This document shows, piece by piece, positions 1-11,899 of a stretch of DNA of 64,000 bases. Location: positions 226,999,151 to 227,063,150 of the forward strand of contig OX352772.1 in NCBI GenBank assembly GCA_947095535.1, written 5' to 3'. The notes under the pieces are model-generated. The model was given only the letters and a program-made list of their open reading frames with translations, ran no database searches and was not told where the DNA came from. Both the position numbers and the translations under genes were made by a program. This DNA is from Poecilobothrus nobilitatus. Its lineage: Eukaryota; Arthropoda; Insecta; Diptera; Dolichopodidae. Position 1 is the stretch's first letter; each line of letters begins with the position of its first letter.

Positions 1-797
1 CTAAATCCTTGATTCCTTCTATCTTCCAAACGGGTTAAGCTAGAAACTTGAAATTTTGGAAGAAGTTAGGTCTTTTAAAATAAGTATGAGTTAATCCAGA
101 AAATATTTTTGTATTGCTCCCCGTTTCGGAGCTGTATGGGATCAAAAACTAAAAAATTCTTTATTTTTAAACACCTGTAACTTGAAAACCTGTCCACATT
201 TTTTTGAAGTAATATACAAAACTTAAAGCTCAAACATTATATTTTTATTTTTTTTAACAACTTTTCTTAATAATTTAGGGGTACCTTAAAATTGATGAAA
301 GTGTGACTTAATTTTTCTAAATTTTTTTAACAAATTTTTTTAACAATTTTTTTGCATTTTTTTTTACCCGATAATTTGAAATTGTTAAGGATGATGCTTA
401 GTACAAAAAAAATTATAACGTTAATTATAATAATTAAAAATATAACGGTTGCTTGAAGAATTTATATTTATATGATATTAGTATACATACTTATATAACT
501 CATGTTTGTTTACATATCGTATGTATATAATATAAATTATTATACATTTGTTGCTTGGTATTAAATGGTACTATAGCATATTTGAAAAAGTTTTGGATTG
601 ATAATCGTTATGTTTAAGGTTGGAATCTACTTTTAAAGAATGTATAAACATATAGTTTGAATATACGTGCAACCCATAGTTCTAGAAATTATAAAATTCA
701 CCCAAATTATTTTAAAATACTAAAAAATTAACAAAATAATATTATAAGCAGAATGACAGGTTATGAACATACTAACGGTTCGTACGGGTATCTAAGA
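1..797 (-). repeat. DINE-like repeat copy A, cut by the window edge
   Basis: This stretch is the reverse complement of the first half of the repeat at 4726-6268: both contain the run CCCCGTTT.GGAGCTG, the ACACCTGTAACTTGAA block and the terminal GATACCCGT.CGAAC. Its inner end is the TACCCG terminus near 797. The rest lies off the left edge. No protein is encoded. Identity as a DINE-1/Helentron-like element is inferred from its relatives, which carry a (GGAC)n core. Confidence 0.6.
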
Positions 798-1790
798 GAT
801 GACAAAGGCAACTGTATTCTTTCTGGTCTTAATATTAATTTTAATAATACTAAGATTAAAGGTTATTGTAATTTATGTAAACCCCAAGTATTTTAAAACA
901 AGAAAAAATAAAACTGAACTCAAGAACACTCGGGAGAGTGTTCATCCTAACGTTGGGAGGATTATGTTCCCGTAAAATGTCAAGGTGTAAAATTCCACCA
1001 ATATTAACTAATAACTTTTTTTCTATATATAATTTTTAATTTCATGTTAAATTATAATATTTTGTTACAACGAGAAAATTCTAATTAGAAATTCTAATTA
1101 GAAAATATAATAATTTTTTTTTTAATTTTTTTTAACCAACAAATTCCTTTTTGAGAAAACTCTAATTGGAATTTTCTCACCAAAATTTAAACGTGTTTTA
1201 CTTAAAGTAATTCAAGAATTAACTAAATTAATTCTTTAATTGAAAGTTTCCAACAGTATGATTTTTGCTGACTTAACAATATAATAATATAAAATGACCA
1301 ATTATTGCCATTACAAATTCAGTTTTGTCTTTTCTTAATAACAGAACTTCATTAATTTAAATTAAACTTATAAACTTAGGTTAATAAGTTATAATAAAAA
1401 TAAATAATAAATTGTTAAGGTTTTTTTTTAAATCGACATTTATAAAATCCAAATATCTATATTATAATAGTTAAATTAAGAAAATTAAGAAAAATATAAA
1501 TAATTATAATTTTTTTTTTTAATTATAAAACATCTGTTTTATTTCTAGCGTGATTTATTTATTCAATCTCATCAAAAAAATTGGCTACCAAGTTTGATTT
1601 GTTTACATTAATTTTTATAATTCAATAACCACTGATTCTTTGATATCAATTTGCATTTTTCAAAACTAAATTCATCAATCTTTAGTTATTTATTAGTTAG
1701 TAGTTATCTATTATATTTTTATGGTTATTTATATGTATCATATTAAATGTTGACTCTAATCCATTAACTAAATTGAATATATAAACACCA
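798..1790 (-). mobile_element. Gypsy G copy 2: LTR and 3' untranslated region
   Basis: Read on the minus strand this matches 19.26-20.2 kb nearly base for base over several hundred bases: the GTTAGGATGAACACTC block near 945, the GGGAGGATTATGTTCCC block, the repeated TTCTAATTAGAA runs and the TTAGAGTCAACATTTA block near 1750. It is therefore the 3' untranslated region plus part of an LTR of the same retroelement family, in inverted orientation. No long reading frame is present. Confidence 0.65.
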
Positions 1791-2079
1791 AAGCAAGTAT
1801 TCAAGTTCTAATTCATCAAGAAGATTTTCCTTCTATTTACAATAATTTGCTAAAATTATATGTTAATTATTACGATACCCTCGGAATTTCGGAACAAGTT
1901 GTCAAATCAGATCTTGATGCTTACCGGAGTCACATTGAAAGTAAAAGAATCAATCAATTTCGCAGAACAAGAGGAAATCATAACAGATTTTTTGGATCCG
2001 ACTGATTGTTTGATATATGTATCTAACTCTGATTGTAACGCCAGCAGTTTCTCTAATAATTTTATTTCATTTTATTAAC

Positions 2080-3775
2080 AAAATGTTGGAGGACTGGGTG
2101 CTAAAACGTCGAATGTTTATTTTACCTCTAAAGCTTTGGACTTCTTTATTTTAACTGAAACTTGGCTTGCTAATTCAATTAATTCTTTTGAACTTTTAAT
2201 AACTCTTACTTAGTTTTTCGTAAAGACCGATTCAATAATGATATGTCTTCTAATACGTACGTAACACAAAAAACAAAGTATGGAAAATATATATTAAAAA
2301 TAAAAACGATTCGTCCTAGTCTGAGTTTGTTCAATTGTACAATTCTTACAAATTACTTTTTTTACAAACCTGCGTAACAATCCCAAATTGTTCTGGAAGT
2401 TTGTTAACTTCAAAAGAAAATCTGATGAATATCCAGATTACTTATTTTTCGAAAGTCAAACTTCAAACGATTCTCATACAATTGCTGAATTTTTCAAGAA
2501 TTTCTTTTCCAGTGCGTATGTTGGTAATGAATTTCAAGTTGATGAAAGTAAATTTAACCATCTCGTGCAGCATTCTTCTATCACGCTTCCTTCAATCAAT
2601 CTCTCCTCTGACTCTGTACATAAATACCTAGATTCCCTAAATAAAAATTCAAATCCAGGTCCAGATAATGTTCCATCTATTATCTTAAGAATGTGTTGAA
2701 ATTCTTTAGCTTTTCCTTTATCTGTTTATTAATCTCCCATTCAAACTGGGAGTGTTTCCTGACTTATGGAAAATATCCTTCATTAAACTAATTCATAAAA
2801 AAAATTCTAAGAATGATATTTCTAATTACCGACCTATCGCAAAACTGTGCGATATTAGTAAATTATTTGAATTAATTATATAATACGATCATATTTACCA
2901 ATTCTGTGTGAACTTAATTTCTCCTAATCAACATGGTTTTTTAAAATGTAGATCCACCGACACTAATTTGGTTGACTCGACCTCTTGTTTTGTAAATATT
3001 ATGGAAAATGGAGCTGAATCTGATGTTATTTATACTGATTTGAATAAAACCTTCGATATTCTGCCGCATAGTGTTATTTTATTTAAATTAAATTATCTTG
3101 GATTTCCTGACTCGTTTTTTAAAATGGATCAAATCATTTTTAATTAATCTAAGCTATAAATTAAAATTCAGGAATGCTTCTTCTGATTATCTTCTTTCAA
3201 ATTCTGGTATATAGGGAAGCCATTTGGGACCCCTTCTATTTATTCTTTCGATTGACGATGTGACTGCTGTATTTTAGATAATCTTAGCCTAAATGTTGGT
3301 AAATGTGCTGCAATTACTTACACCCGCAGTTTATCTCCCATTTTGAATAGTTATCATTTCAATGGTGAGTTAATCAATAAATACTCTTCCTTTAATGACC
3401 TTGGTATTTTTTTTGATAGCAAATTAAGCTTTACTTTTCATATTAATACAGTAATAAATAAAGCTAATTCAATGTTAGGATTTATCAAAAGGTGGTCTAA
3501 AAAATTCAATGACCCATACATCTTGAAGTCATTATTTATATCTTTAGTTCGCCCAAATCTAGAATACGCTAGTTCTGTTTGGTCTCCTTTATATGACGTA
3601 CATATTAACAAAATTGAATCAGTTCAAAAAAATTGTTTAAGATACGCTTTACGTAATCTACAATGGACTAATGCAACTAATTTACCACCATATTTGGATA
3701 GGGTAAAATTAATTAACTTAAGCTCCCTTAATTCTAGAAGAATTGCTGCTGACATTGTATTAACACACTAATTCA
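2080..3775 (+). pseudogene. LINE (non-LTR retrotransposon) endonuclease/reverse transcriptase fragment
   Basis: Pieces of one non-LTR retrotransposon polyprotein can be followed across frames. An endonuclease start (QNVGGL, then LTETWL) lies near 2080-2210. Reverse-transcriptase blocks follow: NPGPDNVPS near 2655, YRPIAKL near 2830, NQHGFLKCRST near 2925 and DLNKTFD near 3040. The C-terminal thumb-like part (LGIFFDSKLSF...RPNLEYASSVWSP) at 3343-3771 is the longest open piece. The catalytic FADD-type box is missing, removed by a deletion near 3250-3290, and frames shift several times, so it is dead. It sits inside the minus-strand Gypsy G copy, whose sequence stops near 1790 and resumes near 4010. 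The clade (Jockey- or CR1-like) was not resolved. Confidence 0.75.
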
Positions 3776-4009
3776 AGTAATCGTTTACGTTTTGAAAACG
3801 TCTTTCGTGTGCCTTTTCACAGAACTAACTATGGCAAAAATGAACCGTTAAGTAAAATGTTTATGCTTGTTAATAAATATTAAATTAATTTAGATATGAA
3901 TAAAAATCCAATAAAAATGTAATTATTTCGAAATCTTCCACAAAATCCTAAGTTCTTGTTATTACTTTTCCAATTCTTATTTTTATTAAAATTTAAATAA
4001 ATTTAAGAC

Positions 4010-4510
4010 AATGGCACTGTGTTATTTGAGTAGTCTGCAAATTTAAATGGACGTTTAATGTTAGTTTCGTGAACATTACTTAAATTATATTTTCTAAATC
4101 TAGGGTCTTAGGCGTAAGTGATTTATAATTTTTATTTAGCCAATTTTTCTCTTTTCGTTGTAATATAGAGTCTTTTATTAATAATATGAATTTTGTTTTA
4201 AGTTTTTCAGTCTTTCGTGCACTTTTATGTGGTCTACTTCTTTATTTTGAACAAGTAGTGAGCTTGTTTTAATGAAAGAGTGGTAAGTATTATTGAAAAT
4301 TTCTACGGCTTTAAGAATTTGTAATTTGATTGGTAGTTTTTCTTCCAGATTTAAAGCTCTAATTTTCTCCGTTATAGTACCGTTAGATCGTTCAATGTAG
4401 GTATTACTTGTATAGCTATTTTGTTTTGTAACGTGGTATTCTATACCTTCTTTTTCACAAAAATCTTTTATATATTTTGAAGCAAATTCATTATCGAAAA
4501 CTAGTTTGTA
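4010..4510 (-). pseudogene. Gypsy G copy 2 integrase C-terminal fragment
   Basis: The minus strand reads a retroviral-type integrase end: DNEFASKYIKDFCEKEGIE, then YIERSNGTITEKIR and IFNNTYHSFIKTS. The second catalytic Asp (DNEF) and the Glu (YIER) are visible. The frame closes near 4175, and the downstream 80-160 bases still match the other copies of this element. The same protein region occurs on the plus strand at 6269-6360 plus 18706-19240, which shows at least two inverted copies of the family. The N-terminal half is absent. Confidence 0.7.
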
Positions 4511-4725
4511 TTGTCAAAGTCAAAATTTGTATTGTCATGGAATCTAAACTATGTTCAAAATTTCAAGTCTGTAGCTCAACGAGAAGTGGGTCTAAAATAG
4601 CTTACAAGATTCCACAATTCCTTTTACCACGAGCAAGTTCAATAAAAGCTGTTAATAAGACAAATTATCAGCATTAAGAGTAAAATGCAAACGAGAAAGA
4701 ATACAGTTACCTTTGTCAACTCTTA

Positions 4726-6268
4726 GATACCCGTTCGAACTGTTAGTATGTTCACAGCCTGTCACTCTCCTTACAATATTTTTTTTTTAATATTTTAGTA
4801 TTTTAAAATAATTTGGGTGAATTTTATAATTTCTAGAACTATGGGTTGTACAAATATTCAAACTATGTGTTTATACATTTTTCAAAAGCAGATTCTAACC
4901 TTCCACATAACGATTATCAATCCAAAACTTTTTCAAATATTCTATAGTACCATTTAATACTAAGCGGTAAATGTATATTAAATTACAAAATAGTAAATAT
5001 AATTTTAAATATTATATTATATTAATGCGCACATAGTATATTTAAATTGTTATAAGTATATCGCCATACATTGCAATATTTCTTTAAAAATATTTCCATT
5101 CATAGAATCATTTCTTATAAGTACAATAAAATACATATATGTATGTAAATACGGCGCTATATAATATACATCTATACTCTTATCATTCATTCATTAGTGA
5201 CATATACGATATGTTAATAAACATGATATTATATAAGTATCATATAAATAAAAATTCTTGAAGCAACCGTTATGTTGTTTATTTATTTACATTTTTTTCT
5301 ACTACGCATTATATCCTCAACAATTTCAAATTATCGAGTAAAACAAAATGCAAAAAATTCGTTAAAGAAATTTGTTAGAAAATTTGAAAAAATCAAGTAA
5401 CACTTTCGTCAATTATAAAGTAACCCTATATTATTAAAAAAAGTTGTTAACAGAAATAAGATATAATGTTGAAGCTTTAATTTTTATGTATTACTTCAAA
5501 AAAATGTTAACAGATGTTCAAGTTACAGGTGTTTAAAAATAGGAAATTTTAAGTTTTTTACCCCTTCAGCTCCTAAACGGGGAGTGATACAAAAAAAAAT
5601 TCTGAAATGACTCATACTTATTTTCAAAGATTTAACTTCTGTCAACTTCTTTGCAACTTAAACCGTTTAGAAGATAGAAGGGTTAAAGGATTTTGCAATA
5701 ATTCAGTTTCGCATAACGGTAAATTAAGACACCTTATAGCACAAGTATATAGCTCATAATAGCACCTATCGATTAGAATTCAAATTGAAGATATACCTTA
5801 TAGAGCTTCTGTTATAACAATTTAAATATAGAGATTTCTCGAACTTTGGGGGGCTGTAGATCCTTAACGGGTGGGGCTACAGAAAAAAGTTGTTAAAAAT
5901 AAAATTAATATTTTTATGATATCTATCAGCAGTTAAAATTTCATGGCTGTATTTCAAAAAAATTGTGGAGATCCAAAAGTTAGTTGTTCGGGAGCTACCC
6001 GAAGTTTTGGTCGGAACTCAGCCAAAAACAATAGGAAACCTACAAATTCCTCTCAGAATATTTTGTGTAAATTTCAAGATTCTAGCTTTCTTAGTTTTTG
6101 AGTTAGTGTGCTGACGGACGGACGGACGGACGGACATGGCTTAATCGACTCAGAAGTTGATTCTGATCCGATCCATACCTTTGAAGGTACACCTAGCTCG
6201 CTTATTTCGGGGTGTTACAAACGGAGGAGTAATTTTATTATACCCGATACTTATCGTACGGGTATAAT
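4726..6268. repeat. DINE-like repeat copy B, full length
   Basis: It begins with GATACCCGTTCGAAC and ends with ATCGTACGGGTATAAT, so the ends are mutually complementary. A (GGAC)n microsatellite lies at about 6113-6136, followed by an AATCGACTCAG block. No coding sequence is credible: peptides read through the GGAC run are artefacts. Just outside the left end (4697-4725) is a short piece of Gypsy G LTR that also flanks copy A, so the two copies may descend from one insertion that was duplicated in inverted orientation. Confidence 0.6.
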
Positions 6269-6360
6269 GAAAAATGAATCTGCTTTAAAATATATAAAAG
6301 ATTTTTGTGAAAAAGAAGGTATAGAATAATTACCACGTTACAAAACCTAATAGCTGCAAT
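6269..6360 (+). pseudogene. Gypsy G1 integrase, left half
   Basis: The reading NES.LKYIKDFCEKEGIE matches the minus-strand integrase at 4010-4510. It stops where the Gypsy A LTR begins at 6361. The missing continuation reappears at 18706, so this is one exon-less gene split by a 12.3-kb insertion. A TAA also interrupts the frame at about 6327. Confidence 0.65.
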
Positions 6361-6692
6361 TGTTTGAATTAAACTCAAGTGATTAATACCAATTTGATTA
6401 TTAACAAAAACAGTAGAATTATAGCATTCCTTATTATTATTGTTTAATATGAAATGTATGGTTGATCATAATTAATCAATACACATCAAATCTATTTGTA
6501 ATATTTGGGGTCAATGTATTTGCCTTGAGTTTTATGCAAATGCCATAAAGTTTAATCGCCCATAGAATGTTTTTTGATTTCATATTTATTATCAACTGAT
6601 AATATTATATGTTATATGAATAAATGCAATTCATTATACTGTACTGTACATTAGTTATATATTTATATTATACTGGTATATTTTATAATGCA
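6361..6692 (-). repeat. Gypsy A 3' LTR
   Basis: It shares with 18251-18705 the segments TTGAATTAAACTCAAG, GGGGTCAATGTATTTGCCTTG, ATAGAATGTTTTTTGATTTC and GTACTGTACATTAG. It is about 120 bases shorter than the right copy because an internal block is missing. The same LTR occurs a third time, inverted, at 24.1-24.6 kb. Confidence 0.65.
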
Positions 6693-6973
6693 TCTCCATT
6701 CGAAAGAAAAAGGAAAGAGAAAAACAAATTTTTTTGAATAAATAAGTGTTTTGGTTATCAAAATACTTTGTTTTCTTTTTCACTTTTCTTTTAATTCCGT
6801 TTTGTACGTTTGAAACGTTATACATTTTTATCGTGATTGTACCAAACATTTTTTATTGTATCTTAGTACTATTTATTAGTTATTTTGTTTTTGTTTTTGT
6901 ACAAAGAAAGTTATACATAAGCAAATTTAATATTTATTTTTGTATTACGAAGAAAATCTTATGACCTAATTTA
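6693..6973. other. AT-rich interval without a gene
   Basis: Nothing supportable is encoded. The open frames on both strands consist of Phe, Ile, Lys and Tyr from runs of T and A. It presumably is the 3' untranslated part of Gypsy A. Confidence 0.5.
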
Positions 6974-7765
6974 TTATACCCGTATGAAATATGTTCAAGG
7001 GTATAATAAATTTACCATTATGTTTGTGAATTCTTAAAGGAGTCGAGCTAGATATAGTGTCAAAACTATGGATCGGCTCAGAATCGAATTCTGAGTCGAT
7101 TAAGCCGTGTACGTCCCTACGTCCGTCCGTTCGATAACTCAAAAAAAAAGGAACTAGGAGGCTGAAATTTTTTTGCGTCACTTTTGCAAAATTTTACTAT
7201 TTAAATCCAACATTTTTGGTCGGCGGGTTCGAGTAACTGCCATACAACTTCTTACTTTATATAGAAATAACTCAGTATCTATTCTAGCTAGGTTTCTGAA
7301 ATTTTGCAAGTGACGATCAAGTTTTCTGGCAACAACTTCTGTAAAATTTGGTTGTGATGGTATGACAGGTTCGGGTAGCTGCCATACAACTTCTCTTTTT
7401 AAATGAAAATAATTCAGTGTCTACTGAATTTGGGAATCTGAAATTTAGTAAAGAGATGTCGAGTTACATGCCAACAACTTTTGTAAAATTTGGTTCGTCT
7501 AAAGCAGCCGGTTCAGGTTTTCTTGCACCACTTGGAACTTAATGAAGCTAGGGGTCTGAAATCTTAGAAATAATGATCCAGTTTTATGGCAAGAACTTCT
7601 GTAAAATTAGGTTCTGCTGGTGCAACAACTTCGGGTAGCTGTCGTACAACTCCACAATTTACATAAATATATCTCTGTAGTTAACGTCGGTACTAAAACA
7701 TCTGAATGTTTTTAAAAGGTGACCAAGTTTTATAGAAACAGGATACATTACGTTCATACGGGTAT
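6974..7765. repeat. DINE-like repeat copy C with internal tandem units
   Basis: The ends are TTATACCCGTATGAA and TTCATACGGGTAT. A GTCCGTCC run (the GGAC core reversed) lies near 7120, next to CTGAGTCGATT. The interior holds three or four diverged units of about 170 bases, each with GGTTCGGGTAGCTGCCATACAA-like and TTTTATGGCAA.AACTTCTGTAAAAT-like blocks. It is inserted in the 3' region of Gypsy A. Confidence 0.6.
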
Positions 7766-7984
7766 CCCAGAGTTGAAACAGTATACTCTACTGCATTCTT
7801 CCTCGTTTTTACAATATATTTTTTTTTTTGAGTCGGCCAGTTAATTTAATTTTATTAATGTAGGCCAAGATATTAAGCAAATATTAAAATTTAGGATTGA
7901 TTATGATTATTAATTAATTACTTTACGTTTAGAACTATTTAATTTACGAATTTAATTACTCCATTTTTATGTACAGTTTCTTCT

Positions 7985-9105
7985 TTATTCTCTAAGTTTT
8001 TTTATTGTAATATTTGAATCTTTTATATTTGTTATTACAAAGAGACCATTATATAGTGCATCCAACTTATGTGCATTTACTCTTCCCAACAATACCTTAT
8101 CAGTTTTTTTGAAGCCGTACCCTTTAGCATTCTGATCATAAATTCTTTTATTATTTAATTTAGCCTTATCTAATGAATACTGAGCGTTTTTATTCATTAC
8201 TTGAAGGTTGTATTTTAATTTTTTGCTATAGCTATCGACATTATATATAGGCTCAATTTTGCTATTAATTACGAATTATGGTAGTACCTATTGGTGTTTT
8301 GCCAAAGACTAACTCAAATAGAGTGTATTTTTCTTTAAAACTCATATTTGGTGTGGAGTTGTGACAGTACGTAAAGTATGGTAGGTAACTGTCCCAATTA
8401 TCTTTATTTTCGTTTATATATGATCGTAAGTATTCGTTAAGAACTCTATGGTTGCTTTCTATTGTTCCTAACCTTTCATGATGGTAAGCTGTTGAGCACG
8501 TTAAATATTTAGTAGAAGAAGAAATTCTTTCATAAGATTATTTTTATATTCAGTTCCTCTATCTGTTAAAATGTTCCTCTATCTGTTCTCATAGTTCCGA
8601 ATATTAAAACACAATTCTCAACAATAGCTTAGCTTCTTTGTTGGAAATAGGTACTGTTATTAAAAATTTGGTCAAGTAGCATATTATAGTTACTGCGTAT
8701 TGGTTATTATTAATGGTTTTGGATAAGGGAGCAATTGTATCTATTAATACCCTGTCAAATGGCTTTTGAGGAGTTTCTCTTAATTGTAAAGGTTCTTTAT
8801 GTTTCCTTTTTATTTTGTTCATTTGGCATTTCTTACAGTTTTTAATATATTTCGCTGTCTTTTACCATTCCTTTCCAATAATATTTTGTTCTTAATTTGG
8901 CATATAATCTTTTTTGTCCTACATGTCCTCCGAAAATAGGATCATTATGGTATTTGTTTAGTATGTTATCTATATCAAGAACTTTTTCTGCCGTTTTCGG
9001 TATATTTATTATCGCGATTTTTAATTGATTTAAAGTTCTATTACCTATTTCTTTGAAATTATTTATTGCATACTGAGTATATAATTTCATTATTGTCAAT
9101 TTCAA
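7985..9105 (-). pseudogene. Gypsy A integrase
   Basis: Three frames carry consecutive integrase parts. The zinc-binding N-terminal domain is at 9105-8842 (HNDPIFGGHVGQKRLYAKLR, KYYWKGM). The start of the core is at 8822-8604 (PFDRVLIDTIAP, with the first Asp, and VTIICYLTKF). The C-terminal domain is at 8197-7985 (KTDKVLLGRVNAHKLDALYNGLFVI). The second Asp and the Glu lie in the poorly preserved 8.2-8.6 kb part and were not read cleanly. Frameshifts and stops make it non-functional. It belongs with the RT pieces at 9877-10186 and 16867-17672. Confidence 0.8.
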
Positions 9106-9299
9106 TTTATTTAATATTCAACTTTTCTGTTCCTTTTTCTAGCGCTCTTAAAAATAACTCTAGAGTTATATTTTCCTTTTCACTACAAGATTTTTTATTT
9201 TCGTTTTTATCTATTTTATTATTATTGGTAACCGATCTTGTTTGTATCTTCATAATTTGAACAGTATTATTATTTTTTCATGGGTAATATATAAATCTT

Positions 9300-9500
9300 T
9301 CATGGGTCTTTCAAATTGAGTTTTCAAAAGTAGGCTCCTGGTACCACTGGCCAACACTGGTAAATATTGATACTGAGGACAAAATTCCAAATTCGGTGAC
9401 GTGAATTGGCCTTCAAGATCCTGCGATTCGACATCGTTAGACTTCTTTCTCTAGGCTATGTGAAGGACAGATCTACAAGGCAAGAGGTGGTCACATGGTA
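9300..9500 (+). pseudogene. Mariner-family transposase fragment
   Basis: The plus strand contains a WPSRSCDSTSLDFFL reading near 9405-9450, which corresponds to the WPPRSCDLTPMDFFLWG block of the mariner at 62.5-63.7 kb. The Asp in the LDFFL part would be the third catalytic residue. Only this block and a few dozen codons around it can be followed. The piece is inserted between the integrase and RNase H parts of Gypsy A, and its ends were not identified. Confidence 0.5.
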
Positions 9501-9876
9501 AATATCTTTTCCAGAGCAAACATTGTACTATGTAAACATTGTACTATGTTCAAATTCTATGTCTTTTAATTATTTACTTTTGAAAATTCAATTTGAAAAA
9601 CTTAGTTTATCATACCTTAGATATATTTTATCGTAAAGTTATATTCTTCTAGGTCTAGTCTTATATGTGTAAATAAAAATGATGAATTTTTTAGTGAGAA
9701 CAAGTAAGTTAATTGTTTATGATCGCTTTTAACGACGAAGTGTGTACCATAAATATAAGGTCTGTAATGTGTTATCGCGAAATGGATGGCCGCTAACTCT
9801 TTTTCAATTGTGGATTTATTTGATTCACCTTTTGTGAATGATCTTGAAGCAAATGAAATTTGCTAAATTTATTCCA

Positions 9877-10186
9877 TTATAATTTTGAGTTTGCAGCTCC
9901 TACAGCATCTTTTGATGCGTCTACTACTAATGTAAATTCTTTTGAAAAATCTGGATAATGTAGAATAGTAGATTTTAGTAATGAATCTTTTAATTTCTGA
10001 CATTCTTTATTCCAATTAAAAATAGCTATTTTTCTCTTTAATGCATTTAAAGGTTTTGCTATACCTGCAAAATTAGTTATGAATTTACGGTAATAATTTG
10101 CAAAAGCCACGAAACGTCTAGTTTCATCTTTATCTTTTGGTACTGGATATTTGGAGATTACTTCATATTTAGAATCATCAGGATAT
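9877..10186 (-). pseudogene. Gypsy A reverse transcriptase end / RNase H start
   Basis: The reading contains RRFVAFANYYRKFI, then the connection AKPLNALKRK and the RNase H opening FTLVVDASKDAVGA with its first acidic residue. The frame runs right up to 10186, where the LTR of element B begins. Its N-terminal continuation is found at 16867 on the other side of B, and the two sides join in one frame across the putative ATAT target duplication. It is a strand-transfer polymerase part of a Ty3/Gypsy polyprotein, now inactive. Confidence 0.8.
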
Positions 10187-10581
10187 TGTAGTCTTAAATT
10201 TTATTTTGTTCACAAAATGAAATTTAGTTCGGCTCTGTTCTAAATTTTATTTTAAAATTAATAAAATTACTGTAAAATATACTGTTAATCTTGTAGTGTT
10301 AGAGAGAAAAAAACATCATATGTTCCTTATACATATAAATGATAATGAAAAAAAAAGTAGTACTAGTCAGTACAAAACCGACACTCGGATCGATCAAATC
10401 ATGAAATTTATATATGTATAAAAAAAAAAATTTAAATGTAAAATTGTTCAAAAAAAAATTAAAGAGAAGAAAACTAAGAACGGCAAAAATATATTAACTA
10501 AAATTTTAGTAAAAAAAACAAGTGTTTTAATAAGAAGAAATTAAAAGAATTATATATAAAAGGAGGAAAATATTGCCTACA
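10187..10581 (+). repeat. Gypsy B 5' LTR
   Basis: It matches 16487-16866 along its length, including AAATGAAATTTAGTTCGGCTC, CCGACACTCGGATC and GTGTTTTAATAAGAAGAAAT. The last 60 or so bases occur a third time at 21950-22011. Confidence 0.8.
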
Positions 10582-10639
10582 ACTTCAGGTGTGGGGTATA
10601 TAAAAAAAAAATAGTAGGTAGAAAAATGGAAAATATAAA

Positions 10640-11899
10640 AGAAGAAATTTTTGGTTGTGGCCAATGTAATAAATATGAAGAAAGTACTGCGCATACTTGG
10701 TTTGCCAGTTAGTGGACAAAAAGCAGCACTTAAATTAAGGTTACAACAAGCTTTTTTAGGGGAAACTTTGCCATATGAGGTGCAGCAAATCATTTTTAAT
10801 TTGGTACATGAAAGACATGGTAGTGATATTGATGACACTAACACTGAAAACGATGATAATGATAGTAATGCTTCATCATCCACAGTGAATGAAAATGTTT
10901 ATGCCGAATTACAAAAACTATGTGAACTGGTAGAAAAAAAGCGAGAAATAACTGAGCTAAAAAAGCAATTGCCTTTTTTAAATGGTGGTGAAGATGATCG
11001 TTCCAATTTCATCCATTTTAAATATGTTAAAGACTCATTGTCATCATTCAGCGGCGATAATAATTATCGAATTACTAAATGAATACAAAATTTCGAAAAT
11101 ACATCTGACGTACATCATACATGACCAGTACTGCAATGTTATTTGTAAGAAGCATTTCGTAGCGTGATGGCGGGAATTAAAAACCGCTTTGTTGGATGAA
11201 TTTAATATAAGGGTCTCTACAGCCGACGTTGACACACAATTACGTAATCGAAGAAAGAGACAAGAAGAGACGCTTCAACAATATGTTTTCAAAATGTTTG
11301 AAATTGCTACGCTTTTAGATATCGATGAAATTGATATCATCCAATACATTATATACGGTTTTAGGGGAAACTTTAGTTTCCCCTAAAAAAGCTTGTTGTA
11401 ACCTTAATTTAAGTGCTGCTTTTTGTCCACTAACTGGCAAACCAAGTATGCGCAGTACTTTCTTCATATTTATTACATTGGCCATAACCAAAAATTTCTT
11501 CTTTTATATTCCAGATAATGGCATAAATAAAGTTTTCTATACAGGGCTAATAATTTATCAGAATTATAGTTAGCACTAAGAAAATACGACCAAATTAAGG
11601 TACATAATCAACATGCTTCACAAGATGGTTATCGTGTAAAAGAAAATGTGCCTAAAAAAATTGAATCATCAGGTAATTTTCGTCAACTTCAACCAACTAA
11701 TCGAGCAACAAAATTAAAATGCTTCAACTGCAATGAGTTCGGTTACATAAGCAGCTCTTGCTCAAATTCAAAACGGCAATTGGGTACTTGTTTTCGTTGC
11801 GGTAAACCTGGCCACAGAGTAGCTGACTGCAGAGTGAATAAAACAATTCAAAACGTCATAAAAACTTTTTTCAAAATTCGAACATCAAATCGACTATGA
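10640..11899 (+). pseudogene. Gypsy B gag
   Basis: A SAP-like start (VLRILGLPVSGQKAALKLRL) comes from an ATG at about 10675 and is followed by an acidic stretch. Capsid-like pieces (RNRRKRQEETLQQYVFKM) lie at 11189-11386. Two zinc knuckles lie at 11720-11835. The second knuckle, CFRCGKPGHRVADC, fits CX2CX4HX4C. The first has Tyr in the His position. An inverted duplication of about 130 bases of the gag start interrupts the gene at 11363-11510. Gag would form the particle and bind RNA; this copy is dead. Confidence 0.8.

Noticed and set aside
6108..6200. RTDGRTDG-type peptides
   Set aside because: They are readings of the (GGAC)n microsatellite, not protein.
6655..6964. Open frames on both strands, 64-72 codons
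   Set aside because: They consist of Phe, Ile, Lys and Tyr from A/T runs and have no domain or partner copy.
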